DNA from: JAJKIP01 sp040509055
GTDB lineage: Bacteria; Bacteroidota; Bacteroidia; Chitinophagales; Chitinophagaceae
DNA: 12,293 nucleotides
NCBI GenBank assembly: GCA_040509055.1
Contig: JBEVLT010000261.1
Coordinates: forward strand, 1 to 12,293
Direction of reading: 5' to 3'
The notes below the pieces were generated by a model. That model saw only the letters and a list, made by a program, of their open reading frames with translations. It did no database searches and was not told the origin of the DNA. Below are positions 1-7,700 of the stretch, piece after piece (the stretch's first letter is position 1; each line of letters begins with the position of its first letter). The position numbers were made by a program, and so were the translations under genes.

Positions 1-3000
1 TTAGTTAAACAGGTAGCGGATACCAAACTGCATGTAGTATGTAGAAGTGATGCTCAGGTTGTCGCGGAACGTGGTAGAAGCCAGTCCTGTCCTGTCTGTT
101 GCCAGCTGGAAGGTGGGCTTCACGGTACCGCCGGGTACCAGGCTGGCCTGGTTGGTCGGTACGAGGATCGCGGCTGTGTTCAGCGTTTTTATTTCGCTCC
201 AGGAAGAGTTCAGCAGGTTGCCGAAGTTGAAGATATCGATGCTGAACTGGAGGGTGTTACGGTTTTTGCCGATGTTGGTAAACAAGTCCTGCATGAACCG
301 TACATCCACCTGGTTGCGCCAGGGGAACTGGCCGCCGTTGCGCTCGGCATACTGTCCTTTGTGCTTGCGCAGGTATTTGTCCTGCTCTACATATTTAAAG
401 AACAGGTCGCTTTGCTCCTGTGCGGAATAAGTTATGCCGTTCACAGTTTTAGGAACAAAAGTGATCTCCGAAGCATCTTTCGGGATATAGACCAGGTCGT
501 TGCCGTTGAAACCATCCCTGTTGAAATCGGCGCCGTATACATACGAGAAACGGCCATCGATAGAACCGGAATAGAAAACAGATACGGTAGTCGCCAGGTG
601 CTTGATGTATTCTTTCCTGTAAGATATGGCAGCTACTACGCGGTCAGGAACCACGTGGCTGGCATAACCCAGTGTCGGGATATTGGCGCCGTTAACGGTG
701 TTGGTGCTTTGCCAGGCCGACAGGGGCTGGTCGCCGCTACCGTCAAACAGGATGTTTGCATACGATTTGGTGTAAGAAATAAATGCGGAAAGACCGCCAG
801 TGAATTGTTTTTCCAGTTTTGCGGTCAGTGAGAAATAATGACCGCCATCAGCATTGTCGATCACCGTAGCATTCAGCGCCTGTGTGCCGGTCGGGCTGGC
901 GAGGCCGGCAGTTGTCAGCGGGTTCACGAACTTCTGTGTGTTGGAGTTCGGGTAGATCAGCCTGTTATCCGCATAGCCGGATACATTCAGCGGAGAAGGG
1001 TTCACCAGGTTGGCGTTCCTGAACACGGCTGTATTCAGGTACCTGCCATAGATGGCTTCCAGGGTAAAAATGATACCGCTTTTGCCGAGGCGGCTGTCGA
1101 TGCCCAGGCTCGATTTCCAGGTTTGCGGGAATTTGAAGTCAGGCGCCATGGCGCTGATGGTACCCGGTATCACCGTACCTGCTGCCGGAACGGTAGCAGG
1201 CCTGTAGGCATTGGGGTTGGGGCTGAAAACGCCGGGCGTATTTGCCTGGCCGCTCCATGCCTGCGTTACCTGCAGCATACCTGCATCGCCGGACTGGCTC
1301 ACGATCCATACAAAAGGAATTTTGCCGGTGAAGATGCCGGTACCGCCACGGATCTGCAGCGAACGATCGCCGTAGATATCGTAATTGAATCCCAAGCGGG
1401 GAGACCACATCAGCCGTTGCTTGGGCAGCACGCCGGTATTGATCTTTTCGCCGTTGGCAAAGGTCAGGCCGGCTACCAGCGGGTGTGTTTGTATTTCGCT
1501 TACGTCGGGATAAGTAGGCAGATCCAGGCGCAGACCCAGGGTGATCTTGAACCTGTTGCTTGCAGAGATCTCATCCTGTCCGTACACGGAGTACTGTGCA
1601 AATTTGAAGCTCGGGAAAGCTTGTGCAAATCCCGGGGCCAGTGAATAGGTCAGTGCAAAGTTGGCAGGTTTGGCGCCGGAGGTAAAGTCAGCCCATGAGT
1701 TGTACACATAGTAGCTGGTGCCAAAACGCTGGAAACCGTTGATGGTTTCGCTGAAATCAGCCTGTGCACCTACCAGCCAGTTGTGCTTGCCGGATATCCA
1801 GGTCAGGTTATCAACCAGCGAGTACATTTTTACTTTACGCAGGTTGCCGTAAGAGAACGGCTCGTAACCAAAGGTGGCGAAGGCCGATCCGTCTTTCAGG
1901 ATATCTACCAGCGGGAAGAGCTCGCTGTCAGATTCACGGGAGTCGTTCTGGTAGGTATAAGTACCCCTGAATACGTTAGCTACTTTGCCGAAGCGGGAGT
2001 TCAGCTCCACGGCAGCGGAATAGAAATTAGCGCCCTGGAAGTAGTTGGTATTTTTAAAGTACAGGTGCGTATTGTTGCGGCTCAGGCGGCCACCATCGGC
2101 GGGGAAACTGAAGTTAGAGCCGGTGGTAGACGTACTTACCGGGAAAGGTTCGCCGCCCTCTACCTGGCTGTAGCGAACGGTCAGCTTGTGGTTCTGGTTG
2201 ATGTTCCAGTCGATACGGCCCAGGTATTTTGTCCTTTTGATCTCCGTATTGTAATTGTCGTAAGGGCCTGTTTCGTAACCATAATTGGTGCGCAGGTAGT
2301 TGCTGATCGCATCCATTTCCGATGCCAGCGGGCGGGCGATGTTGTTCGCGCTGCCGAAAGAGCCGGGACCGCTGGACGCCGTAGCGGCTACCAGGGTTTG
2401 CACCTGCTTGGGCTGGTTCTCGGTTTCGTAGTTGAAGAAGAAAAACAGCTTGTTTTTGATGATCGGGCCGCCTACGCGTACGCCGTATTGTTCAAAGTTG
2501 AAAGCGGGCCTGGTGAAAGTAGATTTGCCCACTTTGTCACCCTGCTGCTTTTCTGACCTCCAGTAGCGGTATACCGAACCGGAGAACGTATTTGTACCGG
2601 AACGGGTAACGGCATTGATAGAGCTGCCGATAAAGCCGGACTGGCGGATATCGAATGGAGTGATGCTTACAGAAATTTCATCCAGGGCGTCCAGCGAGAT
2701 GGGGGAACCGCCGGCCGGCAGGTTGTTGCCGATGCCAAAGCTGTTGTTAAAATCCGCGCCATCCACGGTAAAGTTGTTCTGCCGGTAGTTACCGCCGGCT
2801 ACGGATGTACCGTTGGCCTGGGGAGTAACGCGGGTCAGGTCGTTGATGTTGCGGGTAATGCTCGGCAGGCGCTCGATTTCGCGGCGACCAATATTGGTCA
2901 CGGCACCAGTTCTGCTGGAGTTCATGATAGGGTTCCTTCTGCCTGCGCTCACCTGCACGTTGGCCAGGGTATTGTCTTTGTTGCCCAGGGAGGTATTCAG

Positions 3001-3306
3001 CAGGAAGTCCTCGCCCAGCCGCAGGTACACATCGTCGAATTTCTGCGGGTCGAAACCAACGTAGGTGATCTCGACATGGTAAGGCCCGCCTACCCGCATG
3101 TTGGGGATGCTGAAGCGGCCGTTAGACTGGGAGATGGCGGAGTACCGGGTACCGGAAGGCTGGTGTACAGCCGTGATGCTGGCACCGGCCAGGTTTTCCC
3201 CTGTGGCATTACTGACAGTTCCGCTAATGCTGCTGGTGGTGACCTGCGCAATAGCCGGGACTGCTACAAAAGCGATAGCAATAAGAAAGAGGATTCTCTT
3301 AAGCAT
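1..3306 (-). CDS. Oar-like TonB-dependent outer-membrane receptor with N-terminal carboxypeptidase-regulatory-like domain
   Basis: Complete 1101-residue protein, ATG at 3306-3304 and TAA at 3-1. Residues 1-21 form a Sec signal peptide ending in AIAQ. Residues ~24-110 look like a carboxypeptidase-regulatory-like beta-sandwich (SGTVSNATGENLAGASI, NGRFSIPNMRVGGPY, YVGFD). Residues ~120-250 are the plug (REIERLPSITRNINDLTRVTPQ, FTVDGADFNNSFG, SINAVTRSGTNTFSGSVYRYWR). The rest is an aromatic-rich beta-barrel ending FGIRYLFN, a typical outer-membrane C-terminus. Known of the family: such receptors import or export large substrates across the outer membrane using TonB energy; Oar of Myxococcus and related Bacteroidota proteins share this layout. 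No SusD-like partner is visible, but the downstream side lies outside the window. The substrate cannot be told. An obvious TonB box was not found. Its promoter should lie in 3307-3420, but only weak candidates are visible. Confidence 0.93.
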   Translation of the reverse strand: MLKRILFLIAIAFVAVPAIAQVTTSSISGTVSNATGENLAGASITAVHQPSGTRYSAISQSNGRFSIPNMRVGGPYHVEITYVGFDPQKFDDVYLRLGEDFLLNTSLGNKDNTLANVQVSAGRRNPIMNSSRTGAVTNIGRREIERLPSITRNINDLTRVTPQANGTSVAGGNYRQNNFTVDGADFNNSFGIGNNLPAGGSPISLDALDEISVSITPFDIRQSGFIGSSINAVTRSGTNTFSGSVYRYWRSEKQQGDKVGKSTFTRPAFNFEQYGVRVGGPIIKNKLFFFFNYETENQPKQVQTLVAATASSGPGSFGSANNIARPLASEMDAISNYLRTNYGYETGPYDNYNTEIKRTKYLGRIDWNINQNHKLTVRYSQVEGGEPFPVSTSTTGSNFSFPADGGRLSRNNTHLYFKNTNYFQGANFYSAAVELNSRFGKVANVFRGTYTYQNDSRESDSELFPLVDILKDGSAFATFGYEPFSYGNLRKVKMYSLVDNLTWISGKHNWLVGAQADFSETINGFQRFGTSYYVYNSWADFTSGAKPANFALTYSLAPGFAQAFPSFKFAQYSVYGQDEISASNRFKITLGLRLDLPTYPDVSEIQTHPLVAGLTFANGEKINTGVLPKQRLMWSPRLGFNYDIYGDRSLQIRGGTGIFTGKIPFVWIVSQSGDAGMLQVTQAWSGQANTPGVFSPNPNAYRPATVPAAGTVIPGTISAMAPDFKFPQTWKSSLGIDSRLGKSGIIFTLEAIYGRYLNTAVFRNANLVNPSPLNVSGYADNRLIYPNSNTQKFVNPLTTAGLASPTGTQALNATVIDNADGGHYFSLTAKLEKQFTGGLSAFISYTKSYANILFDGSGDQPLSAWQSTNTVNGANIPTLGYASHVVPDRVVAAISYRKEYIKHLATTVSVFYSGSIDGRFSYVYGADFNRDGFNGNDLVYIPKDASEITFVPKTVNGITYSAQEQSDLFFKYVEQDKYLRKHKGQYAERNGGQFPWRNQVDVRFMQDLFTNIGKNRNTLQFSIDIFNFGNLLNSSWSEIKTLNTAAILVPTNQASLVPGGTVKPTFQLATDRTGLASTTFRDNLSITSTYYMQFGIRYLFN

Positions 3307-3410
3307 ATTAGTTAAAGTTTACAGAGTTTGGTGCAAAGAAAGGGAATATTCCAACATTAAATATAGGCAAATATTAACAATTCTTAACCAGCCGGTAAGC
3401 CTGTAGCGGG

Positions 3411-3446
3411 ACAGCCCTGAGCAGATTTGTGCTGCCTGGCGGCTGT
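3411..3446. repeat. Interrupted inverted repeat between the receptor gene and ribBA
   Basis: ACAGCC at 3411-3416 is complementary to GGCTGT at 3441-3446, and inside it GCAG (3421-3424) pairs with CTGC (3432-3435) around a 7-base loop. The pairing is exact but short and broken by internal unpaired bases. It lies upstream of the ribBA -7 candidate, so it may be a DNA operator or chance. If transcription starts further upstream it would be a leader hairpin. It does not resemble the FMN riboswitch core. Confidence 0.3.
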
Positions 3447-3452
3447 GTTAAC

Positions 3453-3482
3453 TTTCTGTAGCCTTTTTTGTTATTACTTTTG
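3453..3482 (+). promoter_or_regulatory. Putative Bacteroidota-type promoter of ribBA
   Basis: TACTTTTG at 3475-3482 matches the Bacteroidota -7 consensus TAnnTTTG at every fixed position. TTTC at 3453-3456, 18 bases upstream, is a one-mismatch -33 element. The -7 ends 14 bases before the ribBA ATG, implying a very short leader. The translation start is preceded by A-rich sequence; AAGGA at 3491-3495 lies too close to the ATG (one base) to act as a normal Shine-Dalgarno site. Confidence 0.5.
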
Positions 3483-3496
3483 CAAAAAATAAGGAT

Positions 3497-4696
3497 ATGT
3501 TCCACTCCATAGAAGAGGCAATAGAAGATATACGGCAGGGAAAACTGGTCGTCGTGGTAGATGATGAGGACAGGGAGAACGAAGGCGATTTTATCGCCGC
3601 TGCGGCCGCCATTACCCCCGAATCGGTCAACTTTATGACCAAACACGGGCGCGGGCTGATCTGCGTGCCCCTGCCGGAAGACCGGTGCGACGAACTGGGG
3701 CTGGAACTGATGGTGAGCACCAATACGGCGCTGCACGAAACGGCTTTTACCGTATCGGTAGACCTGCTGGGGCATGGCTGCACCACCGGCATTTCCGCCC
3801 ATGACCGTGCTAAAACCATCCAGGCGCTGGTGGATCCCTTTACCGGGGCACACGAACTGGGCCGGCCCGGCCATATTTTCCCGCTGCGTTCCAAAAACGG
3901 CGGGGTGCTGAGAAGGGCAGGGCATACCGAGGCTGCTACAGACCTGGCCCGGCTGGCCGGCTTCCCGCCTCCGTACGGCGGGGTGCTGGTGGAGATCATG
4001 AACGACGACGGGTCCATGGCGCGGCTGCCCGACCTGCTGGAAGTGGCGCAGAAATTCGATTTCAAGATCATTTCCATCAAAGCGCTGATCGAATACCGCA
4101 TCAAGCGCGATTCCCTGATCGAAGAGATCGTGCGGGTGGACATGCCGACGAAATACGGCGATTTCAAGCTGGTGGCTTACAAGGAAAAGAACTCCAGCAG
4201 CGAGCACCTGGCCCTGCTGAAAGGAACGTGGGAGAAGGACGAGCCGGTGCTGGTAAGGGTGCATTCGTCCTGCTTTACCGGCGACATTCTCGGTTCGCTG
4301 CGCTGCGATTGCGGCGAACAGCTGCACAAAGCGATGGAAATGGTGCAGAAAGAAGGGAAAGGCGCTATTATATATATGAACCAGGAAGGCCGTGGCATTG
4401 GTTTGCTGAACAAGCTGAAGGCCTACCAGCTGCAGGAAGAAGGCATGGACACGGTAGAGGCCAACCTGCACCTTGGTTTCCAGATGGACCAGCGCGATTA
4501 CGGCATCGGCGCCCAGATACTCCGCTCGCTGGACATCACCAAGCTGCGCCTGATGAGCAATAACCCCAAAAAACGGGTCGGCCTGATCGGCTATGGCCTG
4601 GAAATAGTAGAAAACATACCCATCCAGGTAAAACCTAATCCCCATAACGAAAAATATCTCCAGACCAAGAAGGAGAAGCTGGGACACGAAATGTGA
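3497..4696 (+). CDS. ribBA: Bifunctional 3,4-dihydroxy-2-butanone-4-phosphate synthase / GTP cyclohydrolase II
   Basis: A 399-residue cytoplasmic enzyme, full length for RibBA. The N-terminal half (~1-200) is the RibB domain, which turns ribulose 5-phosphate into dihydroxybutanone phosphate plus formate. It shows the acidic metal-binding loop DDEDRENEGDF at 22-32, GRGLICVPL, and RAGHTEA. The C-terminal half (~205-395) is GTP cyclohydrolase II, the first step of the guanine branch of riboflavin synthesis. It has the zinc cysteines C259, C270 and C272 (spacing as in E. coli RibA C54/C65/C67), NQEGRGIGL, and DQRDYGIGAQ with D331 and R333 matching E. coli D126/R128. Both halves therefore look active. 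It stands alone, with no other rib gene nearby and no FMN riboswitch seen upstream. It is divergent from the receptor gene and convergent with tamB, 82 bases away. Confidence 0.98.
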   Translation: MFHSIEEAIEDIRQGKLVVVVDDEDRENEGDFIAAAAAITPESVNFMTKHGRGLICVPLPEDRCDELGLELMVSTNTALHETAFTVSVDLLGHGCTTGISAHDRAKTIQALVDPFTGAHELGRPGHIFPLRSKNGGVLRRAGHTEAATDLARLAGFPPPYGGVLVEIMNDDGSMARLPDLLEVAQKFDFKIISIKALIEYRIKRDSLIEEIVRVDMPTKYGDFKLVAYKEKNSSSEHLALLKGTWEKDEPVLVRVHSSCFTGDILGSLRCDCGEQLHKAMEMVQKEGKGAIIYMNQEGRGIGLLNKLKAYQLQEEGMDTVEANLHLGFQMDQRDYGIGAQILRSLDITKLRLMSNNPKKRVGLIGYGLEIVENIPIQVKPNPHNEKYLQTKKEKLGHEM

Positions 4697-4778
4697 GCTG
4701 GGAGCCACTAAGTCGTTAGTCGGGCATCAGCCCTCCGCCTTCAGCCTTTCCGTTTAAAAAACTCCGGACTTACAATAG

Positions 4779-7700
4779 CTAAGGATTCGGCGCGGGCTTT
4801 TGGGGGTCAGCGGGAGGTGGGGCGGCCGGTTGCTGTGTGCTGGCTTTTTTCTTCTTTTTTCTTCCGAACAGCTCTCCGAGCGTATCAAATTCTTTGCGGT
4901 AAGCGATATTGGCGCCTGTACGTTTGGTGCGTGCCGCCCCTGTGCTGCTGGTCGTCAGGTAATCAAGATTTTGCCGGTAAAAGAAACTGGCCCGGATGGT
5001 ACCGCTCTGGTTGATCAGCCATTCGGCCGTCACATCGGGCAGAAACTGTACGTTTTGCTGGATGGTGGATTGCAAGGGTACGTCCAGCGTGCTGCCCAGC
5101 GTTACAATAAACCGGTCTTTGAACATGGAGATCGGTACGTTCACGTTCAGGTTGCTCTGGTTGATGTTGAAACCGTTGCTCCGCTGGTCCAGCAGGTTGC
5201 GATTGTATACGGAGCCGCTGAAGTTGACGCTGATATTGTCCGTTTTCAGGATCTTGGCCAGTTCGGTATTGAGTTTCCGGTTGATCTCGTTGAAAAACAG
5301 GCCCGAGAGGCTGGAAATAGTGCTGTAGGTAAACTCGTTGAAGGCGGAGCCGATGCCGGTATTCTGGTTGGCTTCCGGCGGGGCAAAGCTGTTGAATACG
5401 ATCAGGTAGGTGACCTGCCGGATCAGTTCGTTTTCATTTTTTCCGATCTGCTGCAGGTTGGAGGCAATGGTGAAGTTATTGCCGCTCTGCGTATTGGCCG
5501 GTAATTCCAGTTTGAATTTAAAGTCTGGTTTGAACAGCTGGCCGGTAAGGTGGGCAACCACGTCTACGTCTTCTCTCAGCCGTGAGTAAGAAGCGTCCTG
5601 CAATACGTCTGCCAGCGGGGCAAAGCTCACCTTCTGGGCGGTGTAGACGGCTTCAAACCCTATTTGGGCGGCATAGGGATCGCCGTTCCAGGAAATATAA
5701 TTGGTGTTGGTTCCTTTGCGGAGTACGAATGGCTTCTTGAAGAAAGATTGGAAGGTGAAGAGGTAATCGCCTTGCTCGATATCAAACCGGCCACGGAGAT
5801 TTAGTTTTTCATTCGTGCCCGAGTGGATATTGAGCGTGCCGGACCCTTTTCCTTTTATCTCGTCGCCGGTCAGGTCGTCCAGCACTACCCGCACCGTTAC
5901 CATGGGGTTGGCCGTTACGTCTACGTCGTAGGTGACGTTGGATGAAGCGCTGAAGCTGCTGTCCGTCATTTCCCGGCCATATTTCCGCTCCACCAGGAAG
6001 TCGGCAATGCCCGATTCGCGGTTTCTCGAAGAAGGAATGGTCACCTGGCTGGTATCGGTCGTGGACGCAATGGCATCGATCTTCATGAACATGTCCGACT
6101 GCGGGCCGGACAGCGAGAAGGAACCGGTGCCTTTTACCCGGCCATAGAATTGCTGGTTGTCCTTGAAGCCGGTATTCAGCAGCAGCACAGGCCGGTTGTC
6201 CAACGGATTGGTGGTATTGGGCTTGCGGGTAGATACCACCACGTCAAAGAACATATCCTTGAACGAATTGTGCTGTATGCCGCCGGTCAGGTAGATCGGG
6301 TTGCCGGTGACCGGGTCGGTGAGGCGGATGCCATCGAGGTTGATCTCGGTAGGCTTCAGCTCGATGTCCGTATCCTGTATTTTATAAAAGCACTGGGTAA
6401 AATTCACTTTCAGCCCGGCATCTTTCAGCCTTCCCTTGCCGGTTATCTGCAGCTTGTCAAATTCTCCCCTGATATCGAAATCGCCGGTTATAAATCCCTG
6501 CATATCGGAAAACAGGGTACCCAGGAAGCGCTCCAGGATCTTTATGCTGAACTGGTTGGCACGGATGGCGATCAGGTTGTCCTTTTGTTGCTCCTGTTTG
6601 AGGAACAGATTCAGGTCGAAAGCCAGGTTGCTGGCAGGATCCAGGGTATTGCCGTTCACCTTCAGCTGCTGCGTCTTGCCGTTATAGGTCAGGCGGGCCT
6701 GCAGGTTCCCGATGGAATCATTGTCCAGGCGCAATCCTTCGGCCTGGATATCGTCGGAGCTGGCGTAAAGATTGTCGGTCGGGTCTTCCACCAGTATATT
6801 GCCGGAGAGCAGTCCCTCCAGCCGGTTGTTGGGCAGGAGGAAGGGAGCGAAATCGCCGAGGTTTACTTTTTTCAGTTCCACTGCCAGGTCATTCCAGGTA
6901 CCTCTTTCCGAGGGCACGCTGCGTACCCGTATCTCCTGGTTGCTTTCCCGCAGTACCAATAGACCGGTTACCGGTACTTTGCTGCGAAACTCCAGTTGCC
7001 CGCTTTCGTCGATCGTCCAGGTCTTGCCGTTTACCACGAACGAGGACGGGTCGAACTCAATGCGTACGCCGTTGGAATAGGTCATTACCTCCGCGTTCAG
7101 GCTGGCCTGGTAAATGGCCTGGTTAGCTCCTGTTTTGATCCGTACTTTCGACGAGTCGTTGCGGGCATTGATGTCGAAAACGGCCAGCGGTATGTTCAGG
7201 CTGTCGCTGATCACGATATTGGCCGCCGATCCCGACAGTGCCAGGTTGGTGGCATCGCCGCGTGCCGCCAGCTGCACATCGTCGAAACTGTAGCGGTTGT
7301 ATTTGAACTGCGGAATATTGGCATCCAGGGTCAGCTCGCTGGTCGCCGTGTTCAGGCTGCCGCGGATTTGGCTGTTGTTAAAGCCGGTCAGGCTGCTGTC
7401 GGCCAGCAGCAGGTACTGGTCCACATAGCCGGTCGTCAGGTCAAAGGCTAAGGACACGTTTTCCGGCATTTTACGTGGAGCTTCGATATACGAGGGATAA
7501 TACCGGTGAAGGAACAGGCGGAAGGCATCCGGCAGGTCGCGTATGGTAAAGTTGCCGCTGACGGTGGCTGCAAATTCGTTCGAAGAAGCCTTCAGGGTCC
7601 GCCCGTCAGCGGTACGATCCGCTGAAATGATCAGCGAGTCGAAGGGCAGGGGTTCGCCATTGCGCAGCAGCGAAGCATCGGTAATGCGCGCCTGCCCCAG

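Noticed and set aside
838..2556. Long plus-strand open frames (e.g. 838-1644 and 1783-2556) opposite the receptor gene
   Set aside because: They lie antisense to a complete, well-recognised protein; their translations are low-complexity and match no family I know. They are shadows of the G+C-rich codon pattern.
3334..3341. TTTCTTTG (minus strand) as a -7 element for the receptor gene
   Set aside because: It has one mismatch to TAnnTTTG and no TTTG-like element 17-23 bases upstream.
3307..3496. FMN riboswitch upstream of ribBA
   Set aside because: No conserved RFN-element segments are visible, and the best promoter leaves almost no leader.
3374..4708. 444-codon minus-strand open frame covering ribBA
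   Set aside because: It is antisense to ribBA, whose catalytic residues are all in place. The reverse translation is rich in His/Gln/Phe and has no domain.
4722..4733. GGGC-ATCA-GCCC hairpin after ribBA as a terminator
   Set aside because: The stem has only 4 bp and no T-run follows, so it is not a convincing intrinsic terminator.
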